64,000 nucleotides of DNA from contig JAFAFA010000082.1 in NCBI GenBank assembly GCA_023423695.1, positions 1 through 64,000 of the forward strand. The letters run 5' to 3'. The position numbers and the translations under genes were made by a program. The stretch comes from Pseudomonadota bacterium (GTDB taxonomy: Bacteria; Pseudomonadota; Alphaproteobacteria; Azospirillales; Azospirillaceae). Positions 35,953-45,366 of this stretch are shown one piece after another (the stretch's first letter is position 1; the number at the start of each line of letters is the position of its first letter). Below the pieces are notes generated by a model, which saw nothing but the letters and a program-made list of their open reading frames with translations, was not told the origin of the DNA and made no database searches.

Positions 35953-37062
35953 TTACTTCTGGGCGACCATCTTGGGCTGGCCGTTGCTCCACTCATACAT
36001 CACGTAGTTCGGCTTGGTGATGTCGCCCTTCTTGTCGAACTCTACCGGGCCGACGACGGTGTCGTAGCTGCCGGAATGCAGCGCGGTCGACAGCTTCTTC
36101 CCGTCCGGGCTGCCGGCCTTCTGCAGGCCCTGCGCGATCACCTGCACCGCGGCGTAGCTGTAGAAGGCGAAGTTACCCGGCTCCGGCAGGCCGGCCGCCT
36201 TGAAGGAGGCGATCAGCTCCTGCGCCTTGGGATCGCTGGCGGCCGACGGGCTGTCGGTGTACAGCGTGCCCTCGCCGGCCTGGCCGGTGATCGACCAGTA
36301 TTCCTGGTTGTTCAGGCCGTCGCCGGCGATGAACTGCGGCTTCAACCCCTGCTCCTGCGCCTGACGGACGATCAGGCCCAACTCCGGATGATAGCCGCCG
36401 TAATAGACGGCATCGATCTTCTTGTCCTTCAGGCTGGTGATCAGCGCCGAGAAGTCGCGCTCGCCGGCCGTGACGGAACCGCGGTAGGCAACCTTGCCGC
36501 CCGACTTCTCCAGCGTCTCGACCACGACGTCGGCCAGCCCCTTGCCGTAGGCCTGCTTGTCGTCGAGCACCGCGACGTTCTTGCCCTTGAAGGTCTCGGC
36601 CAGATACTTGCCGGCAACCACGCCCTGCTGGTCGTCGCGGCCGCAGACGCGGAAGATGTTCGGGTGACCCTTGGAGGTCAGCAGCGGGTTGGTGGCGGTC
36701 GGGGTGACCATCACCACGCCTTCCTCCTGGTAGACATCGGCCGCCGGGATGCTGGCACCGGAGCACAGATGGCCGACCACCGCCGCGACCCCATCGCGGA
36801 CGAACTGGTTGGCGACCGCCACCGCCTGCCGCGGGTCGCAGGCGTCGTCACCCACCTTCAGCACCAGCTTCTGGCCCAGCACGCCGCCCTTGGCATTGAT
36901 GTCGGCAATCGCCTGCTTGGCGCCGTACACCGACTGCTCGCCCAGGGCCGCCACCGGACCGGTGGTCGCCGTGCCGAGCCCGATGACGATGTCCGCCTGC
37001 GCCGTGCCGAAGCCGGCCAGCAGTGCCGTCGCACTGACGAAGGAAAGGACGGTGAGACGCAT
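35953..37062 (-). CDS. LivJ-type branched-chain amino-acid binding protein
   Basis: The 369-residue periplasmic protein has a Sec signal peptide (about 1-23, ending GTAQA) and the type I binding-protein fold: VIGLGTATTGPVAALGEQSV, KLVLKVGDDACDPRQAVAVA, VVGHLCSGASIPAADVY, and VTPTATNPLLTSKG. It should bind leucine, isoleucine, valine or a related amino acid for an ABC importer. No permease or ATPase genes are near, so it is an orphan or feeds a distant Liv system. The ATG at 37062 has AGGAGAA upstream and begins the signal peptide. Confidence 0.92.
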   Translation of the reverse strand: MRLTVLSFVSATALLAGFGTAQADIVIGLGTATTGPVAALGEQSVYGAKQAIADINAKGGVLGQKLVLKVGDDACDPRQAVAVANQFVRDGVAAVVGHLCSGASIPAADVYQEEGVVMVTPTATNPLLTSKGHPNIFRVCGRDDQQGVVAGKYLAETFKGKNVAVLDDKQAYGKGLADVVVETLEKSGGKVAYRGSVTAGERDFSALITSLKDKKIDAVYYGGYHPELGLIVRQAQEQGLKPQFIAGDGLNNQEYWSITGQAGEGTLYTDSPSAASDPKAQELIASFKAAGLPEPGNFAFYSYAAVQVIAQGLQKAGSPDGKKLSTALHSGSYDTVVGPVEFDKKGDITKPNYVMYEWSNGQPKMVAQK

Positions 37063-37222
37063 AATATTTCTCCTGGGATGACCATTTTGCGCCGGTCCAC
37101 GTCCAACGGCCCCGGCACATTCCCATTTCTGACCCAAGCGACAGGATTTTGAAAGCGCGATCATGAGTGTCGCCCCCCTTCAACCACCCCCGCGACCGTT
37201 CGTCGCCGGCTCGAGCTGTCTC

Positions 37223-37253
37223 ACTATTTGGAATCATGCAAAACTATTTGACA
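37223..37253 (+). promoter_or_regulatory. direct repeats and TTGACA upstream of iclR
   Basis: ACTATTTG occurs at 37223-37230 and again at 37243-37250, exactly 20 bp apart, and the second copy runs into TTGACA (37248-37253), a perfect -35 hexamer; the -10 candidate 17 nt on is poor (GAGCAT). The two-turn spacing suits a dimeric regulator acting on iclR or the divergent gene. Confidence 0.35.
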
Positions 37254-37303
37254 CATCTTGGGACATGCGCGAGCATTCATGAAACAACGGTAACAAACAA
37301 ATC

Positions 37304-38116
37304 ATGGGCGGAATCATCCCAGCGACCGAGCAGGAGGCGGAGGCCGGCAAGCCGCAGGGCGCCGGAACCCAAACCTTGCTGCGTGGACTGGCTTTGCTGG
37401 AATGCGTGGCCGCCGGCGTCGGCGACGTGAAGGGTATCGCGGCCCGGCTGGGCACCCCGCGCAGCACCACCCACCGCATGCTCGTCAGCCTCGTGGCGGA
37501 GGGATACCTCCATCACATCCCCTACAAGGGCTATCTGCTGGGCCCGAAGCTGATCCAGCTGGGGATGAAGGCGCTGGAGCAGCGCCCCCTGATCGCGGTC
37601 GCCCGCCCGCATATCGAGGCGCTGGCGCAGGCCACCGGCGACACCGTCCATCTCGGCGTCGAGGACAACGGCGAGGTCTTCTATCTCGACAAGATTCCCG
37701 GCACCCGGGGGCTGGAGATGCGGTCCCGCACCGGACAGCGCATGCCAATCGCCTCCACCGGACTGGGCAAGGCGCTGATGCTGGGCATGGCGCCTGCGCG
37801 CTGGGCATCATTGCACGCGCTGCTCTGCTCCCCCGATGCGCCGGCCGACCGGCCGCGTCCCGCAGACTGGCCGCTGTTCAGACAGCAGTTGGACCGCTAC
37901 GTCGCCCAGGGCTGGGCGATGGATTTGGAAGAGAACGAACTCGGCATCCGTTGCGTCTCCGCACCGGTACGCGACGGCCGGAATCTGGTGGTGGCGGCGA
38001 TCAGCGTCGCCAGCGCCGTCCCCTACATGCCTGACGACCGCATGGCCACTCTGGGACCGCTGGTCCGGGCCACGGCGGACGCGATATCCAAGGATCTGGG
38101 ATGGATCGCACCATAA
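37304..38116 (+). CDS. IclR-family regulator of the dgo-tct operon
   Basis: The 270-residue protein has an N-terminal winged helix (about 22-85; LLRGLALLECVAAG, DVKGIAARLGTPRSTTHRML) and the IclR effector domain (about 100-265; PHIEALAQATGDTVHLGVED, MPIASTGLGKALML and GIRCVSAPVRDG). It overlaps dgoK by 16 nt, so it heads the operon it probably controls; the effector is likely a keto-deoxy sugar acid or the imported substrate. Confidence 0.9.
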   Translation: MGGIIPATEQEAEAGKPQGAGTQTLLRGLALLECVAAGVGDVKGIAARLGTPRSTTHRMLVSLVAEGYLHHIPYKGYLLGPKLIQLGMKALEQRPLIAVARPHIEALAQATGDTVHLGVEDNGEVFYLDKIPGTRGLEMRSRTGQRMPIASTGLGKALMLGMAPARWASLHALLCSPDAPADRPRPADWPLFRQQLDRYVAQGWAMDLEENELGIRCVSAPVRDGRNLVVAAISVASAVPYMPDDRMATLGPLVRATADAISKDLGWIAP

Positions 38117-39122
38117 CCTCCTCCACCGACACCGCCACCGAACCGGCGCTGATCGCGCTGGATTGGGGGACGTCGAGCCTGCGCGGCTTCCTGATGGACG
38201 CCGGCGCGCGCGTGCTTGCCGAACGGGCGTCCGCCCACGGCATCCAGAACCTGCCGCAGCCCGGCCCCGCCGGATTCGACGCCGCGCTGGCCGCCCTGTG
38301 CGGGGACTGGCTGGACGCGCATCCCGGCTTGCCGGTGGTGGCCGGCGGGATGGTCGGCAGTGCCCAGGGATGGGTCGAGGCACCCTATGTCACCACCCCG
38401 GCCGACGCGACGACCCTGGCCGACCGGGCGGCGCGGGTGGAGACGGCCTCCGGCCGCCGCATCCTGATCGCCCCCGGCGTTCTGCACGACCCGGACGGCG
38501 CGCCTCCCGACGTGATGCGCGGCGAGGAGATCCAGATCGCCGGCGCACTGGCCGGGAATGCCGACTGGGCGCGGAACGCCTGCATCGCCATGCCCGGCAC
38601 CCATTCCAAATGGGTCCGCGTCACCGATGGGCGCATCACCGCCTTCTCCTCCTACATGACGGGGGAGCTGTTCGCAGTTCTGAAAACCCATTCGCTGCTC
38701 GGCCGCCTGATGCCCGCCGACCGCGAAGCGTCTCCTGAGGATGAGGCGGCGGCCTTCGCCGTCGGCATCCGCGCCGCGCAGTCCGCCGGTCCCGGCGACC
38801 TGCCCCACCAGCTGTTCGCGACCCGCACGCTGGGCCTGACCAAGCGCATGCCGGCCGAGGGGCTGGCGCATTACCTGTCGGGCCTCCTGATCGGGCACGA
38901 GTTGCGCTCCGGCCTCGCTTTGCTGGCGGAGATGCCGGCGGGCACGCCGCTGCTGCTGATCGGCGCCCCGGCCCTGTGCAGCCGCTATGGCCGCGGGCTC
39001 GCCGCCTTCGGCGTCACGCCGGCGGCGCAGCTCGGCAATACCGCCCCGCGCGGCCTGTTCCAGTTCGCCGCCGCGGCCGGGCTGCTTCCGGCCGGCACAA
39101 CCCCCAGCACGATGAGCGCGCC

Positions 39123-39126
<4 letters not shown>
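38101..39126 (+). CDS. dgoK: 2-dehydro-3-deoxygalactonokinase
   Basis: The 341-residue kinase phosphorylates 2-keto-3-deoxygalactonate at O6 with ATP. Evidence: the nucleotide-binding start LIALDWGTSSLRGFLMD, VVAGGMVGSAQGW, MRGEEIQIAGAL, MPGTHSKWVRV and FSSYMTGELFAVL, which are typical of DgoK. It overlaps iclR at its start and dgoA at its stop by 4 nt (ATGA), so these are tightly coupled. Its substrate normally comes from galactonate dehydratase DgoD, which is not in the window. Confidence 0.94.
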
Positions 39127-39776
<650 letters not shown>

Positions 39777-39846
39777 TCACCATCCCTTTTCCGATCGTCG
39801 CCTTTCAATGACCGGCGCACAAGCCGGCACACCCAGAGGGAATGCC

Positions 39847-40836
39847 ATGAAGGTCTCTACCCGCCTGACCCGTACCGTTCTGACGGCCGGCCTGTCCGCC
39901 GGCATGCTGTTCGCCGGAGCCGCCACCATCTCCGGCGCCGCCCTGGCCGCCGAATATCCGGCGAAGCCCGTCGAGCTGATCGTCCCCTACGCCGCCGGCG
40001 GCGGCACCGACCTCGTCGCCCGCGCCTTCGCCGATGCGGCCAAGAAGCAGCTGCCGCAGTCGATGGGCGTGGTGAACAAGACCGGCGGCGGCGGCGCCGT
40101 CGGCCTGACCGAGATCATGGCCGCCCGTCCCGACGGCTACAAGATCGGCATGGGCACGGTGGAGATCACCCTGCTGCCGCATATGGGCGTCGCCCGCTTC
40201 ACGGTGGACGACTTCACCCCGATCGCCCGCCTGAACGCGGAGCCGAGCGCCATCACCGTCAAGGCCGACGCGCCGTGGAAGACGGTGGAGGAGTTCCTGG
40301 AGCATGCCAAGGCCAACCCCGGCAAGGTGCGCATCGGCAACTCCGGCACCGGCGCCATCTGGCACCTCGCGGCCGAGGCGCTGGAGGAGAAGACCGGCAC
40401 GACCTTCAACCATGTGCCCTTCGACGGCGCCAACCCGGCCGTGACCTCGCTGCTGGGCGGCCACATCGAAGCGGTGTCGGTCAGCCCGGCCGAGGTGTCG
40501 AGCCAGCTCGCCGCCGGCCAGCTGCGCATGCTCGCCGTCATGGCCGATCAGCGCAGCAAGGCCTTCCCCGACGTGCCCACCCTGAAGGATAAGGGCATCG
40601 ACCTGTCCGTCGCCACTTGGCGTGGCATCGTGGTGCCGAAGAAGACGCCGGCCGCGGTGGTCGACACGCTGCGCACCGCCAGCAAGGCCGCGGCGGAAGA
40701 CCAGGCCTTCCGTGACCAGCTGGCCAAGATGAACCTGACCTGGGCCTATGCCGACGGCCCCGAGTTCGGTCAGGTCATGCAGAAGGACAATGCCTTCTTC
40801 AAGGACCTGATGACCAAGCTGGGCATGGCGAAGTAA
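39847..40836 (+). CDS. TTT-family substrate-binding protein (TctC/Bug)
   Basis: The 329-residue periplasmic receptor has a signal peptide (about 1-35, ending GAALAA) and a Bug fold: YPAKPVELIVPYAAGGGTDL, VNKTGGGGAVGL, NSGTGAIWHLAAEAL, and FDGANPAVTSLLGGH. The family binds carboxylic acids for tripartite tricarboxylate transporters. With dgoK and dgoA upstream the ligand is probably a sugar acid such as galactonate, which is inferred from context. A GAGGGAA box precedes the start at 39847. Confidence 0.92.
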   Translation: MKVSTRLTRTVLTAGLSAGMLFAGAATISGAALAAEYPAKPVELIVPYAAGGGTDLVARAFADAAKKQLPQSMGVVNKTGGGGAVGLTEIMAARPDGYKIGMGTVEITLLPHMGVARFTVDDFTPIARLNAEPSAITVKADAPWKTVEEFLEHAKANPGKVRIGNSGTGAIWHLAAEALEEKTGTTFNHVPFDGANPAVTSLLGGHIEAVSVSPAEVSSQLAAGQLRMLAVMADQRSKAFPDVPTLKDKGIDLSVATWRGIVVPKKTPAAVVDTLRTASKAAAEDQAFRDQLAKMNLTWAYADGPEFGQVMQKDNAFFKDLMTKLGMAK

Positions 40837-40845
40837 CGCCGGATC

Positions 40846-40883
40846 GACGGGGTTCCCGGCGGGTCGCCATCGGGAACCCCGTC
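40846..40883 (+). repeat. strong hairpin between tctC and tctB
   Basis: A perfect 13-bp stem GACGGGGTTCCCG / CGGGAACCCCGTC (40846-40858, 40871-40883) with a 12-nt loop fills most of the gap. No T run follows. Such hairpins protect the upstream message and let binding-protein genes be expressed above the membrane genes. Confidence 0.75.
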
Positions 40884-40904
40884 ATCGGTTGAGGAGACAG
40901 GATC

Positions 40905-41429
40905 ATGAGCACCGCACCCGCAGGGGGCGCAGGCCCCGACCTTGGCAACGCCATGCCGCTGACGACGAAGATCGCCAATCTCGTGATTGCCGTCGTTCTG
41001 ATCGCCATCGCGGCCTCGGCCATCGCCGCGACCGGCGATTTCCCCAAGAGTATGCTGGCGACCGACGTGGGATCCGCCCGCTTCCCGATCATCCATGCCG
41101 GCGCGCTGATCCTGCTGTGCCTGATCCTGATCGCCAACACGCTGCGCGCGCCCACCGCCCCGGCGTCGGCCGGTGAGGCGCCGGTCGGGATCGCCGGCTA
41201 TGCCGGCGTGGCACTGGGCATGCTGGCGACCGCCGGCTGCATCGTCGCCATGGAGTATGTCGGCTATGGCATCGCCACTGCCGTCTACATGGCCGTGATC
41301 ATGGCGTTGATGGGGCAGCGCAGCCCGGTCTGGAACCCGGTGCTGGCGGTCGGCGTGACAGCGATCGTCTACGGCGTCTTCCACTACGCGCTCCAGGTGC
41401 CGTTGCCGGTGGGGAGCCTGTTCGAATGA
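40905..41429 (+). CDS. TTT-family small membrane subunit (TctB)
   Basis: The 174-residue protein has four membrane helices (about 23-42, 62-80, 100-122 and 130-165, the last split) in the DUF1468/TctB pattern: FPKSMLATDVGSARFPIIHA lies between the first two helices. It is the small permease subunit of the transporter. A GAGGAGACAG-like box precedes the ATG. Confidence 0.88.
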   Translation: MSTAPAGGAGPDLGNAMPLTTKIANLVIAVVLIAIAASAIAATGDFPKSMLATDVGSARFPIIHAGALILLCLILIANTLRAPTAPASAGEAPVGIAGYAGVALGMLATAGCIVAMEYVGYGIATAVYMAVIMALMGQRSPVWNPVLAVGVTAIVYGVFHYALQVPLPVGSLFE

Positions 41430-41480
41430 CCATCCCCGCCCTTTTCATGGCCGCACCGTACGTCGTGGAGTATCGCCGCC

Positions 41481-43007
41481 ATGCATGAACTCGATCTTCT
41501 GATGAATGGCTTCGCCACGCTGGCGTCGAACCCGCTGGCGCTGTTTCTTGCACTGTTCGGCGTCACGCTCGGCATCATCATTGGCGCTTTGCCCGGCCTG
41601 ACGGCGACCATGGGCGTTGCCATCCTGCTGCCCTTCACCTTCGGCATGGATCCGGTGTCCGGCCTGCTGATGATCTCCGGCGTCTTCTTCGGCGGCGTCT
41701 ATGGCGGGTCAGTGACGGCGATCCTGCTGCGCATTCCCGGCACTCCGGCCGCCGCCGCCACGGCGATGGACGGGTTCGAGCTGACCAGGAAGGGCATGGC
41801 CGGCGTGGCGCTGGGCACCGCGACCCTGTCCTCCTTCCTCGGCGGCACCGCCAGCATCATCGTCCTGATCTTCCTCGCCCCGGTCCTGGCCGGCTTCGCG
41901 CTGAAGTTCAGCGCGTCGGAGAGCTTCGCGCTCGCCGTCTTCGGCCTTAGCATCATCGCCAGCATTTCCGGCCGGTCGGTGGTGAAGGGGCTGATCGCCG
42001 GCTTCCTCGGGCTTTTGATCGCCACGGTCGGCATGGATCCGATGGACGGGTTCCCGCGCTTCACCGGCGGCTATACCGAGCTGTTCAACGTCCCCTTCAT
42101 CCCGGTGATGATCGGCCTGTTCGCCGCCGCCGAAGCCTTCAAGTCGCTCGAGGACCCGAAGGTCCGCCTGGGCATGGCCGCGGCGCTGGGCCGCATCATT
42201 CCGGAATGGGCGACCTTCCGCCGGCTCCTGGGAACGGTGGCGCGCTCCACCGGCCTCGGCGTGGTGATCGGCATCATTCCCGGTGCCGGCGCCGACATCG
42301 CGGCTTATGTCGCCTACAACGAGGCCAAGCGGTTCAGCAAGACGCCGGAGAATTACGGCAAGGGCGAACTGGGGGGCGTCGCCGCCTGCGAAGCCGGCGC
42401 CAACGGCTGCACCGGCGGCGCGCTGCTGACCATGCTGACGCTGGGAATTCCCGGCGACGCCGTCACCGCGGTGATGCTGGGCGCCCTGACGCTGCAGGGG
42501 CTGCAGCCCGGACCGCTGCTGTTCAAGGAACATGCGGATCTGGTGTTCACCCTGTTTGCCGGCATGCTGTTCTGTTACGTCGGCATGCTGGTGATCGGGT
42601 TGGGCCTTCTGCGCGTCATGGGCCGCGTCCTGCAGATGCCGAAATCGGTGCTGACGCCGGTGATCCTGGTCCTGTGCATCGTCGGCACCTACGCCATCAA
42701 CAACAGCCTGTTCGACATCGGCATCATGCTGGCGGCCGGCGTCGCCGGCTACTTCATGCAGAAGTGGGACTTCCCGGCATCGCCGGTGGTGCTGGCGCTG
42801 ATCATGGGCCCGATGGCGGAGGCCAACTTCCGCCGCGCCCTGTCGCTGTCGGGCGGAAGCTACGACTTCCTCTACACCCGGCCAATCACCGTTGCGCTGC
42901 TGACCGTCGCCATCCTGACCCTGTTCCTGCCGCTGGTGAAGCGCTGGCGCAGCCATCGGGCGGAAACGCGGCAAACGGGCGCCGCCAGCTCCCTGAATCA
43001 AGCCTGA
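41481..43007 (+). CDS. TTT-family large permease (TctA)
   Basis: The 508-residue polytopic protein has the TctA/DUF112 signatures: LGIIIGALPGLTATMGVAIL with the conserved Gly-Leu-Thr, GGVYGGSVTAILLRIPGTPA and its second-half counterpart GIIPGAGADIAAYVAY, with GGALLTMLTLGIPGDAVTAV. The two halves are inverted repeats, as in the family. It forms the substrate pore with TctB. Confidence 0.95.
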   Translation: MHELDLLMNGFATLASNPLALFLALFGVTLGIIIGALPGLTATMGVAILLPFTFGMDPVSGLLMISGVFFGGVYGGSVTAILLRIPGTPAAAATAMDGFELTRKGMAGVALGTATLSSFLGGTASIIVLIFLAPVLAGFALKFSASESFALAVFGLSIIASISGRSVVKGLIAGFLGLLIATVGMDPMDGFPRFTGGYTELFNVPFIPVMIGLFAAAEAFKSLEDPKVRLGMAAALGRIIPEWATFRRLLGTVARSTGLGVVIGIIPGAGADIAAYVAYNEAKRFSKTPENYGKGELGGVAACEAGANGCTGGALLTMLTLGIPGDAVTAVMLGALTLQGLQPGPLLFKEHADLVFTLFAGMLFCYVGMLVIGLGLLRVMGRVLQMPKSVLTPVILVLCIVGTYAINNSLFDIGIMLAAGVAGYFMQKWDFPASPVVLALIMGPMAEANFRRALSLSGGSYDFLYTRPITVALLTVAILTLFLPLVKRWRSHRAETRQTGAASSLNQA

Positions 43008-43025
43008 TCATAAGGAAAGACAGTC

Positions 43026-43802
43026 ATGTTCGACGATCTGAAGGGCCGCCGCGTCCTCATCACCGGCTCGACCCAAGGGATCGGTCTGGCCGCGGCGCAG
43101 GCCTTCGCCCGCCACGGTGCCAAGGTCGGCATCAACGGCCGCAAGGCGCCGGCCGACCTCGATTCCACGCTCAAGGCAATGGAATCGGCAGGTGGCGAGG
43201 CGGCCTTCTTCGCCGGGGATCTGTGCAGCAGCAGCGCCTGCAAGGCCGTGGTGGACGCCTTCGTCGAGCGGTTCGGCGGCATCGACGTGCTGATCAACAA
43301 TGCCGGCGGTCTGGTCGCCCGCAAGCCGCTGGAGGAGATCGACGACGAGTTCTTCGACGCGGTGACCGACCTGAACGCCCGTTCCGCCCTGATGACCACC
43401 AAGCATGCCCTGCCCTACCTGCGCCAGTCGGCCAAGGACAGCGGACAGACGGCGTCGGTGATCCTGGTCGGGTCGGTGGCCGGCTACACCGGCGGCGGGC
43501 CGGGCGCCGGGCTGTACGGCGCGGCCAAGGCGTGGCTGCACAACATCCAGAAGAACTGGGTCGCCTTCCACACCAAGGAGGGCATCCGCTTCAACACCGT
43601 GTCGCCGGGCACCTTCGACACCGCCTTCCATGCCGACAAGGACGAGGCCGCCAAGGCCCGCGTTTCGACCGGCATCCCGATGGGCCGCTTCGGCAAGCCG
43701 GAGGAATGCGCCCCGACCTTCCTGTTCTTTGCCTCCCATGGCTGCTCGGGCTACATCACCGGGCAGATTCTGGACGTGAACGGCGGCCAGTTCATGCCGT
43801 AA
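43026..43802 (+). CDS. short-chain dehydrogenase/reductase of the dgo-tct operon
   Basis: The 258-residue classical SDR has ITGSTQGIGLAAAQ (about 12-25), NNAGG, the catalytic Ser in VGSVAGY and YGAAK (Tyr and Lys about 158-162), and the end GYITGQILDVNGG. It sits 18 nt after tctA, in the operon. A role in oxidising the transported sugar or hydroxy acid is likely, but cofactor and substrate cannot be told. Confidence 0.9.
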   Translation: MFDDLKGRRVLITGSTQGIGLAAAQAFARHGAKVGINGRKAPADLDSTLKAMESAGGEAAFFAGDLCSSSACKAVVDAFVERFGGIDVLINNAGGLVARKPLEEIDDEFFDAVTDLNARSALMTTKHALPYLRQSAKDSGQTASVILVGSVAGYTGGGPGAGLYGAAKAWLHNIQKNWVAFHTKEGIRFNTVSPGTFDTAFHADKDEAAKARVSTGIPMGRFGKPEECAPTFLFFASHGCSGYITGQILDVNGGQFMP

Positions 43803-43882
43803 GGCGTCATACCGGCAGGGGGCTGCAGGACAAGCGCCGTTTCCCGCTGTTGTCGGAAGACACGGGTAGGAGATGGACGACC

Positions 43883-44788
43883 ATGGCCTCGCAGATTCCC
43901 CTGTCGGAAGACAGCAGCGCGATCGATCCGGCGCTCGACGCGCTGCGCAGCGACCATACGCATGAGATCGCGCCCGACCTCGCCTATCGGCGGCTCGGCA
44001 TCGTCAATGTGGTGTTCTGGGGTCCGCCCGGCGCCGGCGACCGCGAATGGGTGCTGATCGATGCCGGGCTGATGGGCACCAAGGGCTTCATCCGCAGCGC
44101 GGCGGCCGAACGCTTCGGCCGCGACTCCCGCCCTGCCGCCATCGTCATGACCCATGGCCACTTCGACCATGTCGGCGTGCTGGAGGATCTGGCGGAGGAG
44201 TGGGATGCCCCGGTCTACGCCCACCCGCTGGAACATCCCTATCTGAACGGTCAGGCCGCCTACCCGCCCGGCGATCCGTCGGTCGGCGGCGGAGCGATGG
44301 CCGCACTGGCACGCTTCTACCCGCGCAAGCCGGTGGATGTCGGATCGCGCCTGCGGGTCTTGCCGGAAGACGGTTCAGTACCGGTCATGCCGGGCTGGCG
44401 CTGGGTCCACACGCCGGGGCACAGCGTCGGCCATGTTTCCTTCTGGCGGGAACGCGACCGCTCGATGATCGTCGGCGACGCCTTCGTCACCACGGGCCAG
44501 GAGTCGGCCTACGCGGTCGCCGTGCAGCGGGCGGAGATGCACGGCCCGCCGATGTATTTCACCGTCGAATGGGACAAGGCGCGGGAGTCCGTCGCCAAGC
44601 TGGCCGCGCTGGAACCGGAACTGGTCATCACCGGCCATGGCGAGCCGATGCGGGGAGCGGAGATGCGCACCGCCCTGCACCGGCTGGCGGACGAATTTGA
44701 CCGCATCGCGATTCCCCGCCAGGGCATCTATCTGGAAAAGCCGGCACGGGCGGAGGACGGGACCGCCTATTGCGGACCGGAAGGTTGA
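43883..44788 (+). CDS. MBL-fold hydrolase of the dgo-tct operon
   Basis: The 301-residue protein has a full metallo-beta-lactamase-fold site: THGHFDHVG (about 91-99), the His in HTPGHSVGH, the Asp in VGDAFVTT and the late TGHGEPM. Size and order are those of the glyoxalase-II-like group. In this operon a lactonase or esterase role acting after the SDR is an attractive inference. The ATG at 43883 is preceded by AGGAGATGG. It is the last gene of the operon. Confidence 0.87.
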   Translation: MASQIPLSEDSSAIDPALDALRSDHTHEIAPDLAYRRLGIVNVVFWGPPGAGDREWVLIDAGLMGTKGFIRSAAAERFGRDSRPAAIVMTHGHFDHVGVLEDLAEEWDAPVYAHPLEHPYLNGQAAYPPGDPSVGGGAMAALARFYPRKPVDVGSRLRVLPEDGSVPVMPGWRWVHTPGHSVGHVSFWRERDRSMIVGDAFVTTGQESAYAVAVQRAEMHGPPMYFTVEWDKARESVAKLAALEPELVITGHGEPMRGAEMRTALHRLADEFDRIAIPRQGIYLEKPARAEDGTAYCGPEG

Positions 44789-44891
44789 ACTTCGTACTGG
44801 GCATGAAGGCACCGGGGCACACAGCCCCGGTTGTCTCGCGATGAGCCGCGGCAGACGCCCAGATTGCTGATCCGGGGCGCTGGTCCTCGCC

Positions 44892-45272
44892 TCAGGCATA
44901 TTGCGCAACGCCGTTGCCGAGCGACCAGTTCTCCTTCGCCACTTCGACGATGTTGACGAACACGTCCTGCGGCCGAATGCCAGGGTCCTCGCCGAGCAGT
45001 TCCACGATCCGCGCGAACAAAGCCTTTTTCTGTTCCACGGTACGGGTGTTGTTCGCCGTGATCTGGATGTATACGAGGTCATCTCCTCGCGACACGCCAA
45101 GATAAGATGAACTGTAGCGGAAGTTCACTGCATCGTGTTCGGTGATGGTCATGAACTGATCATCTTCCGGCACGTTGAAGGTTTCGTGCATCGCGCGGTA
45201 AAGGCCATCGAAGATGGCCTGCCGGTAGGCCTCCGGCTTTCCAGAGCGCAGGGAGATGTGAACGAGCGGCAT
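44892..45272 (-). CDS. tautomerase-family protein
   Basis: The 126-residue protein begins Met-Pro-Leu-Val, leaving Pro1 as catalytic base as in 4-oxalocrotonate tautomerase relatives. MPLVHISLRSGKPEAYRQAI, HETFNVPEDDQFM and VYIQITANNTRTVEQKKALF, then DVFVNIVEVAKENWSLGNG, match the longer tautomerase group. Substrate unknown. It is divergent from a LysR gene 94 nt away, which probably regulates it. Confidence 0.88.
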   Translation of the reverse strand: MPLVHISLRSGKPEAYRQAIFDGLYRAMHETFNVPEDDQFMTITEHDAVNFRYSSSYLGVSRGDDLVYIQITANNTRTVEQKKALFARIVELLGEDPGIRPQDVFVNIVEVAKENWSLGNGVAQYA

Positions 45273-45343
45273 CGTAAATCCTTTCCATGACGTCCTCGTT
45301 CAAAATAGCCGTGGATCATTCATTTCCATATGCTATGATTTTT

Positions 45344-45356
45344 TATATCTAAGATA
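45344..45356. promoter_or_regulatory. LysR-type T-N11-A dyad
   Basis: TATATCTAAGATA contains the perfect dyad TATCT-A-AGATA (45346-45356) in T-N11-A form, 10 nt before the LysR start in the divergent region. LysR regulators bind such sites to control themselves and the divergent gene. Confidence 0.45.
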
Positions 45357-45366
45357 ATGGCTCAAA

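Noticed and set aside
42206..43880. Plus-strand open frame running upstream of the second MBL hydrolase
   Set aside because: It runs out of frame through tctA and the SDR; only the part from 43883 shows the MBL fold.
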